From NCBI RefSeq assembly GCF_022664465.1, contig NZ_JAKREV010000004.1:124001-188000 (forward strand): a stretch of 64,000 nt of DNA, in the 5' to 3' direction. Shown piece after piece: positions 43,004 through 51,288 of the stretch. The DNA is from Sphingomonas hankookensis. Its GTDB lineage: Bacteria; Pseudomonadota; Alphaproteobacteria; Sphingomonadales; Sphingomonadaceae. The stretch's first letter is position 1. Each line of letters opens with the position of its first letter. The translations under genes and the position numbers were made by a program. The notes below the pieces were generated by a model, which had not been told where the DNA came from, made no database searches, and saw nothing but the letters and a program-made list of their open reading frames with translations.

Positions 43004-43725
43004 TTGCCTGCTCCCATCGATTGGTCGAAGATCGGGGTGAAACCGCCGTACAACATGCGCTGGCCATCGAACGGCATCTCGCGTCCGGCCATGCGCGGAT
43101 CGGCCATGATCGCGCCCCAGCCGGCGTCGCGCGCGGCGCGCGACGGCCATTCGATCCACGAATAGGCGACGACCTCTCCCGGCTCCAGCGCGACGGCGCG
43201 GGGGAAGTCGGTGTGCGTGCCGGTGGGCACGTCGTCGCCCCAGCATTCGACCACGCGCACCGCGCCATGTTCGACGAACAGCCGCGCGGACTGCGCTGCG
43301 AAGTCGGTATAGGCGGCGCGGGCGTCGGTCGCGACCGGGGTCAGGCAGCCATCGACATAGCCGGTCGTGCCGGACCCGCGTTCGTCGACGATGACGGCGA
43401 ACCCGCCATAGATCATGCGCTTGCCATCGAACGGCATGTCGAGTTCGGCCATGCGCGGATCGGCCATCATCGCCGCGCCCGCCGCATCGCGGGTCGCCCG
43501 GTCGGGATATTCGATCCAGCTGAACAGCACGTCCTCCCCTTCGGCCAGCGCGACCGTGCGGGGGAAGTCCGTGATCTTGCCCGGCGAGACGTCGTCGGCC
43601 CAGCATTCGACCAGCCGGGTGGCGCCGAGATCGGCGAAGATCGCCGCCGCCGCCGCGACATGCGCTTCATACGCCGCGCGACCGTCGCGCGGGACGGGGG
43701 TCACGAAACCGTCGATATAGGTCAT
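43000..43725 (-). CDS. Tandem DUF1428 protein
   Basis: 241 residues formed by two similar copies of a DUF1428 domain of about 118 residues. Copy 1 reads YIDGFVTPVPRDGRAAYEAH to KRMIYGGFAVIVDE and copy 2 reads GYVDGCLTPVATDARAAYTD to QRMLYGGFTPIFDQ. Both contain a VECW.DDV segment and the MADPRMA stretch. DUF1428 is a dimeric alpha-beta barrel fold of unknown function usually found as a single copy, so this looks like an internal duplication that would form a pseudo-dimer. The start chosen is the ATG at 43725, which overlaps the GST stop. Confidence 0.85.
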   Translation of the reverse strand: MTYIDGFVTPVPRDGRAAYEAHVAAAAAIFADLGATRLVECWADDVSPGKITDFPRTVALAEGEDVLFSWIEYPDRATRDAAGAAMMADPRMAELDMPFDGKRMIYGGFAVIVDERGSGTTGYVDGCLTPVATDARAAYTDFAAQSARLFVEHGAVRVVECWGDDVPTGTHTDFPRAVALEPGEVVAYSWIEWPSRAARDAGWGAIMADPRMAGREMPFDGQRMLYGGFTPIFDQSMGAGK

Positions 43726-44411
43726 GCCTGCTCTCCCTTCGCAGCCCATTCGGCATAGCCGGCGGGCGGTTCGCCGGTGAACCCGGCCATTTGAGCCGCC
43801 AGCGCGCGCCGAAAGGCGGGCCGGGCGGTACCGCGTTCGACATAGGCGGTCAGCGTCGGATGCGCGGCCAGCAGATCGCTGCCCTCCATGATCCGCAGCA
43901 CCGCGACCATCATCAGGTCGCCGATGCTGAAATCACCGTCGAACCACGGCCGGTCGCCCAGCCGCGCCGCGACCTCCCCCAGCCGTTCGGCGATGCGCGC
44001 CTCGATGGCGGGCAGGCGCGGTTTCGACCACGGCTCGTCGCGTTCGAACAGGGTGGCGACGGCATGGTCCATGATCGGCGGTTCGACGGTGTTGAGCGCG
44101 GCGAACAGCCATTCGGTCGCCCGCGCCCTGCTGGCCGGATCGGTCGGCAACAGCACGCCATGACGCTGCGCGACATGCAACACGATCGCACCCGATTCGA
44201 ACAATGTCAGGTCGCCGTCCTGATAGGTCGGCACCTGTCCGAACGGTTGCAGCGCGCGGTGGGCGGGCGCCTTTTGCGCGCCCTGCGACAGATAGTGGAC
44301 GTCATAGGGCTGACCAGCTTCTTCCAGGATCCAGCGGACGCGCAGGTCGCGGACCTGCCCCTTCGCAAAGTCGGGGACCCAGTCGAATGCGGTGATGACG
44401 GGACGGGTCAC
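43722..44411 (-). CDS. Glutathione S-transferase family protein
   Basis: 229 residues. The N-terminal thioredoxin fold shows RVRWILEEAGQPYDVHYL, PFGQVPTYQDGDLTLFESGA (cis-Pro and glutathione-binding Glu-Ser) and IVLHVAQRHG. The C-terminal helical domain contains WFDGDFSIGDLMMVAVLR, the conserved N-capping box of GSTs. A cytosolic conjugating or isomerising role is likely; the substrate is unknown. The GTG start at 44411 is fixed by the GTGA overlap with the VOC gene. Confidence 0.88.
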   Translation of the reverse strand: MTRPVITAFDWVPDFAKGQVRDLRVRWILEEAGQPYDVHYLSQGAQKAPAHRALQPFGQVPTYQDGDLTLFESGAIVLHVAQRHGVLLPTDPASRARATEWLFAALNTVEPPIMDHAVATLFERDEPWSKPRLPAIEARIAERLGEVAARLGDRPWFDGDFSIGDLMMVAVLRIMEGSDLLAAHPTLTAYVERGTARPAFRRALAAQMAGFTGEPPAGYAEWAAKGEQA

Positions 44412-44821
44412 GGGTGCTGCTCGGCATGCGCCGCCACGTCCATGGTGAACGGGCCCCACCCATGGCCGTCGAGATCGGCGAATGCGCGGCTGTACATATA
44501 GCCCTCGTCCTGCGGATCGTGGAGTTCGCGTCCGCCCGCGGCGATCGCCGCGTCGGTAATCGCGTCGACCGCGGCGCGATCGTCGAACGACAGCGCCAGC
44601 AGCACGCCACTTTCGGTATGTGCGTCGATGATCCGCTTGGGCGTGAAGGTGGCGTAGAAATCCCGGTCGAGCAGCATGATGTGGATAGTATCGGACCAGA
44701 CCATCCCCGATCCGCGATCGTTCGAGAATTGCTCGTTCTTCGTAAAGCCGATCGCTTCGTAGAAGGCGGTCGCCGCGGCGACGTCGGTAACGGCTAGGTT
44801 CACGAAAATCATCTTCGGCAT
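44408..44821 (-). CDS. VOC family protein
   Basis: A 137-residue single VOC module. It opens MPKMIFVNLAVTDVAAATAF, then IGFTKNEQFSNDRGSGMVWS and IHIMLLDRDFYATFTPKRI, and ends GYMYSRAFADLDGHGWGPFT. This is the glyoxalase-like branch often annotated as a lactoylglutathione lyase relative. First gene of the five-gene unit, divergent from the HxlR gene with 72 bp between the two ATGs. The start at 44821 is preferred to an upstream ATG at 44875 that would cross the operator region. Confidence 0.87.
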   Translation of the reverse strand: MPKMIFVNLAVTDVAAATAFYEAIGFTKNEQFSNDRGSGMVWSDTIHIMLLDRDFYATFTPKRIIDAHTESGVLLALSFDDRAAVDAITDAAIAAGGRELHDPQDEGYMYSRAFADLDGHGWGPFTMDVAAHAEQHP

Positions 44822-44877
44822 GACACCCTCTCCCCAAGGTCGTGACGAATCGCTGTTTGTGTTGGGTGCGCCCATCG

Positions 44878-44913
44878 GTTACAAAAAGCAACGATGGGGT
44901 TAGAAAAAGTAAC
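44878..44913. promoter_or_regulatory. Tandem HxlR-type operator-like inverted repeats
   Basis: GTTAC-AAAAA-GCAAC (44878-44892) and GTTAG-AAAAA-GTAAC (44899-44913) are two imperfect inverted repeats of the form GTTAC-N5-GTAAC with centres exactly 21 bp apart, that is two helical turns on the same face. The second lies within codons 2-7 of the HxlR gene. The layout suggests autoregulation and control of the divergent VOC operon. Confidence 0.65.
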
Positions 44914-45565
44914 CAAGGAAGCGAAGCGGCGGTACGACGATGCCTGTGGCGCGGCGCTGGGCATGGAATATGTCGGCGAACGCTGGGCGTTACTGCTGAT
45001 GCGCGAATTGCTGCTGGGGCCGCGCCGCTTCGGCGAAATCCGCGCCGGACTGCCGGGGATCAGCGCGAACGTGCTGACGCAGCGGCTGGGCGGGCTGGAG
45101 TCGGCGGGGATCGTCGAGCGGCGGCGGCTGCCGTCGCCCGCCAATGCGCAGGTCTATGCGCTGACGCCGTGGGGGCAGGAGGCGGAGCCGGTGGTGCTGG
45201 CGCTGGCCAAATGGGCGCTCAGGTCGCCGACGCACGACCCGTCGCTGCCGTTTTCGGCGGTGTCGCTGATGCTGTCGCTCAAGATGCTGCTGGTGGTCGA
45301 GCGGGCGGGGGATTGGCGGGCAACCGTCGCGTTCCGCTTCGGCGATGATGCGTATGTCGCGGTGCTGGCGGACGGAACGCTGGCGGTTCGGCGCGGGGAG
45401 GCCGGGGACGCCGATGCGACGCTGTCGGGCAGTCCCAGTGCGTTCCTGCCGGTCGTCTATGGGGCCATGCCGCTGGCGATGGCCGATGCGATCACGGTTA
45501 CGGGGAACCGGGCCATCGCCGAACGGTTCACGACGCTGTTCCGATTGCCGCCGAAGGTTGAGTAG
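44894..45565 (+). CDS. HxlR family transcriptional regulator with C-terminal sterol-carrier-like domain
   Basis: 223 residues. The winged-helix HxlR domain spans about residues 15-110 and includes GMEYVGERWALLLMRELLLG, RRFGEIRAGLPGISANVLTQ and RLGGLESAGIVERR. The remaining 110 residues, with YVAVLADGTLAVRRGEAGD and GDADATLSGSPSAF, resemble the SCP2-like sensory domain attached to some HxlR proteins. The ATG at 44894 gives MGLEKVTKEAKRRYDDACG. No Shine-Dalgarno sequence precedes it, which suggests a leaderless message. The gene is divergent from a five-gene operon of small enzymes, which it probably represses until a ligand or electrophile binds. Confidence 0.87.
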   Translation: MGLEKVTKEAKRRYDDACGAALGMEYVGERWALLLMRELLLGPRRFGEIRAGLPGISANVLTQRLGGLESAGIVERRRLPSPANAQVYALTPWGQEAEPVVLALAKWALRSPTHDPSLPFSAVSLMLSLKMLLVVERAGDWRATVAFRFGDDAYVAVLADGTLAVRRGEAGDADATLSGSPSAFLPVVYGAMPLAMADAITVTGNRAIAERFTTLFRLPPKVE

Positions 45566-45626
45566 GCGGCCCGCTTCGTCCTAAAGGACGCCGCGACGCA
45601 TCTTGGCGCCCCCGCGAAAGGCCCGC

Positions 45627-46625
45627 ATGACCACCGATACTATGCCCCAGCCGTCCGAGACCACGATCCTGAACGCCCCCGACCGGATGGTGAAGGTGCG
45701 TGACCTGTTCGGCATCGACAGCGATATGGAAGTCCCGGCTTTCTCGGTCGCCGACGAACGCGTGCCCGATGCCGATCCGGCCTATGTGTTCGATCCCGAC
45801 ACCACGCTGGCGATCCTTGCGGGCTTTGCGCACAACCGGCGGGTGATGGTGCAGGGCTATCACGGGACCGGCAAGTCGACGCATATCGAACAGGTCGCGG
45901 CGCGGCTGAACTGGCCGTGCATCCGCATCAACCTCGACGCGCATATCAGCCGTATCGACCTGATCGGGCGCGACGCGATCGTGCTGAAGGACGGGCAGCA
46001 GGTCACCGAGTTCCGCGAGGGGCTGTTGCCATGGGCGCTGCAGACGCCGACCGCGTTGGTGTTCGACGAATATGACGCGGGCCGCCCCGACGTGATGTTC
46101 GTGATCCAGCGCGTGCTGGAAACCGAGGGCAAGCTGACGCTGCTCGACCAGAACCGCGTGATCCGCCCGAACCCCTATTTCCGGCTGTTCGCGACCGCCA
46201 ACACGGTGGGTCTGGGCGATACGTCGGGCCTGTATCATGGCACGCAGCAGATCAATCAGGGGCAGATGGACCGGTGGAACATCGTCGTCACGCTGAACTA
46301 CCTGCCTGCCGCGACCGAGGCGCGGATCGTGCTCGCCAAGTCGGGCGAATATGACAAGGTCGGCGGCAAGGAAGCGGTCGAGAAGATGGTGCGCGTGGCG
46401 GACATGACGCGGCGGGGGTTCGTCAATGGCGACATCTCTACTGTGATGAGCCCGCGGACGGTCATCACCTGGGCGCAGAACGCGCTGATCTTCGGCGATG
46501 TCGGCTTTGCGTTCCGGCTGTCGTTCCTGAACAAGTGTGATGAGGCGGAGCGGGCGCTGGTGGCGGAATATTACCAGCGGGTGTTCGGGAAGGATTTGCC
46601 CGAGAGCGTGGTGGCGAAGGCGTAA
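45627..46625 (+). CDS. cobS: Cobaltochelatase subunit CobS (AAA+ ATPase)
   Basis: 332 residues. An AAA+ ATPase that works with CobT and CobN to insert cobalt in the aerobic B12 pathway. Walker A is [14 protein letters not shown] (about residues 75-88), Walker B is [17 protein letters not shown] and sensor-1 is [11 protein letters not shown]. The N-terminal [20 protein letters not shown] is CobS specific. The ATG at 45627 is chosen; a TTG frame from 45603 adds eight residues. Its partner cobT lies 11 kb away on the other strand and cobN is not in the window. No cobalamin riboswitch is seen upstream. Confidence 0.95.
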   Translation: MTTDTMPQPSETTILNAPDRMVKVRDLFGIDSDMEVPAFSVADERVPDADPAYVFDPDTTLAILAGFAHNRRVMVQGYHGTGKSTHIEQVAARLNWPCIRINLDAHISRIDLIGRDAIVLKDGQQVTEFREGLLPWALQTPTALVFDEYDAGRPDVMFVIQRVLETEGKLTLLDQNRVIRPNPYFRLFATANTVGLGDTSGLYHGTQQINQGQMDRWNIVVTLNYLPAATEARIVLAKSGEYDKVGGKEAVEKMVRVADMTRRGFVNGDISTVMSPRTVITWAQNALIFGDVGFAFRLSFLNKCDEAERALVAEYYQRVFGKDLPESVVAKA

Positions 46626-46631
46626 CGCGGG

Positions 46632-46671
46632 CACACCACCGTACCCCCGCCTGTGGGGGGGCGGTGGTGTG
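46632..46671. repeat. Class A palindrome after cobS
   Basis: CACACCACCG and its complement CGGTGGTGTG flank a damaged copy of the class A core (TACCCCCGCCTGTGGGGGG). It begins six bases after the cobS stop and may serve as a 3'-end hairpin. The following 46672-46757 holds nothing recognisable. Confidence 0.7.
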
Positions 46672-46757
46672 GAGACCGGTGTCGCACCATCGATCGGTCC
46701 GCTCCGTCCGCCGTGAGTCTCATTGACTCCCCTGTCAGCAACGCCCATCATTCCGCC

Positions 46758-47144
46758 ATGGCACACCAGCATCCGCTTGCCGTCGCGCCCGGCGACATCG
46801 ATCATATGGGGCACGTCAACAATGCCGTGTACCTGTCATGGGTGCAGGACGCCGTCGTCGCCTATTGGGAGCGGGTCGCGCCGGCCGATGCGGTCGCCAA
46901 GCACCTGTGGGTCGCGCTGAAGCACGAGATCACCTATCGCCGGCCCGCCTTCCTCGACGACACGATCGTCGCGACGGTGGTGGCCGAGCGGGTTGAGGGG
47001 GTGCGCGCGTACTTTTCCACGCTGATCCAGCGCGGCGAGGAGGTGTTGGCCGAGGTGCAGAGCACGTGGTGCTCGCTCGATTCGATCACCAAACGCCCGG
47101 CGCGGGTGGCGCGCGACGTGGTGCATCGCTTCCTGCCCGAATAA
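46758..47144 (+). CDS. Acyl-CoA thioesterase, hot-dog (4HBT) fold
   Basis: A 128-residue single-domain hot-dog thioesterase. VAPGDIDHMGHVNNAVYLSW carries the catalytic Asp and the HVNN motif of the 4-hydroxybenzoyl-CoA thioesterase/YbgC branch, followed by ALKHEITYRRPAFLDDTIVA. It would hydrolyse acyl-CoA thioesters in the cytoplasm; chain-length preference is unknown. The start at 46758 lies just before the first conserved residues. It has no obvious operon partner. Confidence 0.9.
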   Translation: MAHQHPLAVAPGDIDHMGHVNNAVYLSWVQDAVVAYWERVAPADAVAKHLWVALKHEITYRRPAFLDDTIVATVVAERVEGVRAYFSTLIQRGEEVLAEVQSTWCSLDSITKRPARVARDVVHRFLPE

Positions 47145-47267
47145 CGATTTCGGTTTTTGCAATTGCGATAATAACCTGTGCAGTTGCGATGCTGCACTGC
47201 ACAAGCGCATATCTCCGGCAACGAAACGACGCATGAGCGTCGACCCCAACCAGCCGGAGAACAGACC

Positions 47268-47561
47268 ATGCGCAGCTTTGCCGCCGCCGCCGCCTTTCGC
47301 GTTGCCCTAGTCGCTGCGGGCATGCTGATCCCGACGCTCGCGTCGGCCAACGAGCTGGAGCGTGACGGGTACAAGTTCGCCTATACCCGCAGCGTGACCG
47401 ACACCGGCGACACCGTGCTGGCCGGCACCGTCACGACCAGCGGCGAACCGTTCCGCCTGGTCGTGCGCGACCGCACCGTGTCGGGTGATGTCGGCGGCCG
47501 CCCGGTCCGCTTCCGTATCGCCAAGCCGTTGAACGGTTCGGCGCAGGTTGCTGCTCGCTAA
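47268..47561 (+). CDS. Small exported protein of unknown function
   Basis: 97 residues. The N-terminal 28 form a clear Sec signal peptide (MRSFAAAAAFRVALVAAG, cleavage near LASANE). The mature 70 residues are beta-rich, with NELERDGYKFAYTRSV, TVLAGTVTTSGEPFRLVVRD and VGGRPVRFRIAKP. I do not recognise a named family. The good Shine-Dalgarno CCGGAGA, the own terminator just downstream and the preceding 123 bp of non-coding sequence suggest a single-gene transcript. An imperfect palindrome around GTGCAGTTGCGATGCTGCAC at 47177-47196 may be regulatory. Confidence 0.75.
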   Translation: MRSFAAAAAFRVALVAAGMLIPTLASANELERDGYKFAYTRSVTDTGDTVLAGTVTTSGEPFRLVVRDRTVSGDVGGRPVRFRIAKPLNGSAQVAAR

Positions 47562-47587
47562 GCGCTTTCGGCTCCCTGCCGGCTTTG

Positions 47588-47620
47588 ACGCCCGTTCCCG
47601 AAAGGGGGCGGGCGTTTTTG
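47588..47620 (+). terminator. Rho-independent terminator of the small exported protein gene
   Basis: ACGCCCGTTCCC, loop GAAA, then GGGGGCGGGCGT followed by TTTTT. It is the clearest intrinsic terminator in the window and begins 27 bp after the stop codon. Confidence 0.85.
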
Positions 47621-47667
47621 TGTTTGGAGTAGCCAGCGGCGTGGTGTGTGGAGCTGGCCGGGGATGG

Positions 47668-47822
47668 GTTCACGCGAAGGCGCGAAGGCGCGGAGGGTGA
47701 CGTTCGGGGCTTGCGTCCCCCGCGTCAGCGGCTTCATGCCCGGTTGCAACGGAAGAGGTTGTCTCCCGATCGCGAGACGCTTGCCCGGTTCTCCCTCCGC
47801 GTCTTCGCGCCTCCGCGTGAAT
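47668..47822. repeat. Class D inverted repeat (TTCACGCGAAGGCGCGAAG type)
   Basis: TTCACGCGAAGGCGCGAAGG with GCGGAGG on the left and CCTCCGCGTCTTCGCGCCTC with CGCGTGAA on the right enclose about 95 bp. A related, longer element is at 56973-57218. The arms consist of short internal units of GAAGGCGC or GACGCGGA type, which can pair in many registers. It lies between convergent genes. Confidence 0.75.
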
Positions 47823-47829
47823 CCACCTT

Positions 47830-49653
47830 CTACTTCGATGCCATCCCGGCATAATCGATCCGCCACAGCCGGAGCGGCGAACCCTTGGGCAAGGCGACCG
47901 GGCTAAGCCACGCCGGCACCTTGTTATGCGCCAGCAGGTCGTAGAAGCCGCCGGGCGAACGGGCGCGGTAGTTGGTCGTCTCCGCCATGTTGGGGCAGGT
48001 CAGCAGATAGGTCGCGTGGTGCCGCCGGGCGATGGTGCGGAAATTCTCCGGGTCGCCCATGAACGCGTGGTGCACGTCGAGGATCGCGTCGCCGTTGCGG
48101 TGGTACGGGCCGGTGATCCCGTCATGATGCGTCGCGACGATCAGGCGGGGTCCGAGGTCGACATGGGTGAACATGACGGCGGCGGGAATGCGGTTCAGCG
48201 CCTGTAGCGCGGGCAGACTGGCGCAGCGCGATCCGGCCCGCAGTACCGTCTTCGTCCGGTTGTCGGGCGGATCGATGCGCAGCTTCTGCACGACGAAGCC
48301 GACCGCCATGCTGGAGAGGACCAGCACCGCCGCGACGGTGCCGAGGATGCGGACCGCCCGGCTCTTGCGGCTGAGCAGCCATGGCAGCACGACCCAGGCG
48401 AGCGCAACGGCGCCCGGCACCGCGAGCAACTGTGCGGCGGGGCCGGAGCGGATCTGCCAGAACAGCATCGCGACGGCGAAAGCGGTGAACAGCGTGATCG
48501 CCGCCCATGGCACGATCGTCGGCCCGCGCCGTGCGCGCCACGTCGCGAAGAAGGTGCCGAGCAACCCGATGATCGGACCGGTGATGATCGGCAGGATCGT
48601 GCGCCACGGCATCGCATAGAGCGGCTTGGCCTCGCGCACATTGTTCAGCCAGATGCGCGACAGTTCCTCCGACACGCCTTCGGGACGCTGGAGGCATTGC
48701 GGGAACAGCAGGGCGAAGGCGCCGGCAAGTGCCCCGCCGGCGATCAGCGCGAGGATCAGGCGCACGATGCGGTTGGCCGGCGCGATCCACGCCAGCAGCA
48801 CCAGCAGCGCGCCACCCGCGACCACCGCCGACAGCCATACCGGGGTCAGCGCGTCGCAGCGCATCGCGTAATTGACGGTCGAGGCGAAGGCGACGAACCC
48901 GATCGCGCTCGCGCCGGCCAGCGTCGCGCCATAGACCATCAGCCGCCGCGCTTCCGAACGGTCCCACACCCAGCGCAGCGCGACGATCGCGCCGGCCATC
49001 GCGCAATAGGGCAGCAGTTCGAGACCGATGGTCAGCGAAAACGCCGACGACAGCCCGACGACCATCCCGCCACGCGCCTGTCTGCGATCGGCGAGCCCGG
49101 CAACGGTCCAGGCGAGGCAGGCGAGCTGCCACCCGTGATGGTCGATGCGTTCAGGCATGAACATCAGCAGTGTCGACGAACAGCCGAACAGGAACAGGAT
49201 GGCGAGCGGCCACGCGACCGGCGCGACCAGTCGCCGCACCGTCACCGCCAGCGCCGCCATCGCCACCCCCATCGGCAGCAGCGGAGCAATGCCGACGGCC
49301 AGCTTTTCCGCCCAGACCGGCCCGGCAAAGGGCTTGAGCAACAGGATCAACCCGGCGATCGGCAGGTCGACCAGCCGCGACCAGTGGATATCGAGCCCGC
49401 CCGGCGGGTTCAGCCGGTATTGGCGCAGGTCGTACCAGCCCTGACCGCCCATCCATGCGCGGACCTGCATCAGCCGCATATTGTCGTCGGTGTCCGACAG
49501 CGCCAGCCAGTGTACCGCGTTCCACCGGTCCCACAGGAACCATGCAGCGATCGCGACCCAGGCGAGGATCAGCCAGCGCTGCCAATGGCTGTCGAGCGGA
49601 TGCGGGCGGACAGGTATGTCGGTCAAAATCGCTTCCCCCGCGCCCTTGCGCAT
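47830..49653 (-). CDS. Polytopic membrane protein, GT-C glycosyltransferase-like
   Basis: About 607 residues with roughly 11-12 transmembrane helices and a soluble C-terminal region of about 130 residues. After TM1, the loop reads ALSDTDDNMRLMQVRAWMGG with acidic DTDD, then RLNPPGGLDIHWSRLVDLPI; ERIDHHGWQLACLAW is another conserved-looking loop. An acidic motif in the first periplasmic loop and this topology resemble GT-C enzymes such as oligosaccharyltransferases and PMT-type mannosyltransferases, but no definite family is recognised. The start at 49653 (MRKGAG) is preferred over 49728. It is divergent from gtrA, which suggests a role in lipid-linked sugar or cell-surface polysaccharide metabolism. 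Confidence 0.7.
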   Translation of the reverse strand: MRKGAGEAILTDIPVRPHPLDSHWQRWLILAWVAIAAWFLWDRWNAVHWLALSDTDDNMRLMQVRAWMGGQGWYDLRQYRLNPPGGLDIHWSRLVDLPIAGLILLLKPFAGPVWAEKLAVGIAPLLPMGVAMAALAVTVRRLVAPVAWPLAILFLFGCSSTLLMFMPERIDHHGWQLACLAWTVAGLADRRQARGGMVVGLSSAFSLTIGLELLPYCAMAGAIVALRWVWDRSEARRLMVYGATLAGASAIGFVAFASTVNYAMRCDALTPVWLSAVVAGGALLVLLAWIAPANRIVRLILALIAGGALAGAFALLFPQCLQRPEGVSEELSRIWLNNVREAKPLYAMPWRTILPIITGPIIGLLGTFFATWRARRGPTIVPWAAITLFTAFAVAMLFWQIRSGPAAQLLAVPGAVALAWVVLPWLLSRKSRAVRILGTVAAVLVLSSMAVGFVVQKLRIDPPDNRTKTVLRAGSRCASLPALQALNRIPAAVMFTHVDLGPRLIVATHHDGITGPYHRNGDAILDVHHAFMGDPENFRTIARRHHATYLLTCPNMAETTNYRARSPGGFYDLLAHNKVPAWLSPVALPKGSPLRLWRIDYAGMASK

Positions 49654-49732
49654 TCTACGGCAGGCCGTTCTGCCATGGTGGCAGTGGAGGCGCTGTATCG
49701 GATGGCGCGCAAAGGACAAGGGTGGCACGCGG

Positions 49733-50152
49733 GTGATCGCGCGGATCGAACGGTTGATGAACGACGGCGTGCTGGGGCAGTTGATCCGCTTCGGTATCGT
49801 CGGTGGACTGTCGACGGTGATCTATTCGGCGGTCTATCTGCCGCTGGTCTATCATGTCCTGCCGACCGGCTATGCGTTCGTGGCGGTCGTGCCCGCCTTC
49901 GTCGTCTCGGCGGCGTTCGGCTGGGTCGCGCATGGTCGCTGGAGCTTCCAGGGGCACGGCACGCGGACCGAAGGCGCCGAACAGCCGGTCAGGTTCCTGT
50001 TGGTGCAGGGGTTCGGCATGGTGCTGAACGGACTCTTCACCTTCGGCATGGTCGATATCGCCGGACTGGCCGATTGGGCACCGTTGGTCCCCGCCGTGCT
50101 GGTCACCCCCTTCGCCACCTTCGCGCTCAATCGTTCATGGGTATTCGGATAA
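49733..50152 (+). CDS. GtrA family membrane protein
   Basis: 139 residues with four transmembrane helices, the usual GtrA build. LIRFGIVGGLSTVIYSAVYL starts the domain, and VSAAFGWVAHGRWSF and VTPFATFALNRSWVF end its two halves; the Asn-Arg-x-Trp-x-Phe ending is typical. GtrA-like proteins help flip polyprenyl-phosphate-linked sugars. The matching GT2 enzyme is probably the one at 55948. The start is GTG at 49733. The methyltransferase ATG follows one base after the stop. Confidence 0.9.
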   Translation: MIARIERLMNDGVLGQLIRFGIVGGLSTVIYSAVYLPLVYHVLPTGYAFVAVVPAFVVSAAFGWVAHGRWSFQGHGTRTEGAEQPVRFLLVQGFGMVLNGLFTFGMVDIAGLADWAPLVPAVLVTPFATFALNRSWVFG

Positions 50153-50153
50153 G

Positions 50154-50876
50154 ATGGACCGCATCGTTTACGACCGCATGGCGGCGCACGACTCCACACA
50201 TTGGTGGTATCGCGCGCGGCGCGAAATCCTTGCCGACTATGTCGATCGCTATGCGGGGCTGAAGCCGGGCGCGCGCATCCTCGAGATCGGGTGCGGCACC
50301 GGGCACAATCTGCCGATGCTGGGCGCGTTCGGCGACGTCGATGCGATCGAGATCGATCCGGCGGCACGTGCAATCGCCAGCGAGCGGCTGGGCAAGCCGG
50401 TCGGCACCGCGCCGCTGCCGACGCTGGCCGGGGTGACCGGGCAATATGACCTGATCGCGGTGCTGGACGTGGTCGAGCATATCGAGGACGACGTCGCGAC
50501 GTTCCGCGGCATGGCCGACCGGCTGGTGCCGGGCGGCAGGATCCTCGTCACCGTGCCCGCGCACCAGTGGATGTGGAGCGCGCACGACGTGGTGAACCAT
50601 CACCACCGCCGCTATTCGAAGGCGACGCTGGCCAAGGCGATCGCCGATGCGGGCCTCAAGCATAACGGCCTGCGCTATTTCAACTCGCTGCTGTTTCCGG
50701 CGGCCGTCGCGGCCCGGGTCGCTGGTAAATTGCGTGGCAAGGACGACAGCGACGATTCGCCGCCGCCCAAGCCGCTCAACACCGCGTTCGAAGCGATCTT
50801 CCGGCTGGAACGCTTCCTGATCGGTCGCGTGCCGATGCCGCCGGGGCTGTCGATCGTGACGCTGGTCAGCAGATAG
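50154..50876 (+). CDS. Class I SAM-dependent methyltransferase
   Basis: A 240-residue Rossmann-fold methyltransferase. Motif I is ARILEIGCGTGHNLPMLG, the acidic ribose-binding residue is in DAIEIDPAA, and YDLIAVLDVVEHIEDDVATF and LVPGGRILVTVPAHQWMWSA follow. The VVNHHHRRYSKATL stretch is common in methyltransferases attached to polysaccharide or lipid-carrier loci. It is coupled to gtrA, so it may modify a glycolipid or its precursor; the substrate is unknown. Confidence 0.88.
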   Translation: MDRIVYDRMAAHDSTHWWYRARREILADYVDRYAGLKPGARILEIGCGTGHNLPMLGAFGDVDAIEIDPAARAIASERLGKPVGTAPLPTLAGVTGQYDLIAVLDVVEHIEDDVATFRGMADRLVPGGRILVTVPAHQWMWSAHDVVNHHHRRYSKATLAKAIADAGLKHNGLRYFNSLLFPAAVAARVAGKLRGKDDSDDSPPPKPLNTAFEAIFRLERFLIGRVPMPPGLSIVTLVSR

Positions 50877-50879
50877 CCG

Positions 50880-51248
50880 CTACGGCCAAACCTCGGTCAG
50901 CCATGCCTCTGCCCGTGCCCGATCGGTAAACACCCGCACGCGTTGTGAGTCGAACACCCGTTCGGCCTGCAGCTTGTTCAGATGCGATCCGACGATGATC
51001 GCGCACGGACCGATGTCCATCTGGATGCCGCGGATCATGATCCGTTCGAAATAGGTGGCGACCTGCGTCGACTGGACCGGGAAGCCGGTCGAATCGCTCA
51101 GCATCGCGAACCGTCGGTAGCGCAATCGTGCCGCGGTGGTACGTGCCAGCAGTTCGGCGGCGAACTGGACGACCGTCGTCATGGTCCAGAAGCCGCAGAG
51201 CGTCAGGTGGAACAGGCGGTGATCCGGATCGAAGCGAATGTCGTACAT
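50880..51248 (-). CDS. SpoIIAA/STAS-like protein of unknown function
   Basis: 122 residues, no signal or membrane segment. It opens MYDIRFDPDHRLFHLTLCGF and ends QRVRVFTDRARAEAWLTEVW; beta-alpha alternation and this C-terminal helix fit the SpoIIAA-like (STAS_2) fold. That assignment is by appearance only. The gene converges on the methyltransferase with a three-base gap and lies upstream of nothing on its own strand. The TGTACGATCATCATGGACGA just before its start was noticed but could not be interpreted. Confidence 0.55.
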   Translation of the reverse strand: MYDIRFDPDHRLFHLTLCGFWTMTTVVQFAAELLARTTAARLRYRRFAMLSDSTGFPVQSTQVATYFERIMIRGIQMDIGPCAIIVGSHLNKLQAERVFDSQRVRVFTDRARAEAWLTEVWP

Positions 51249-51288
51249 GGTGTACGATCATCATGGACGATGCTGGGTTACCGATGCG

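Noticed and set aside
45566..45626. Cobalamin riboswitch upstream of cobS
   Set aside because: The gap is only 61 bp and has no B12-box-like sequence.
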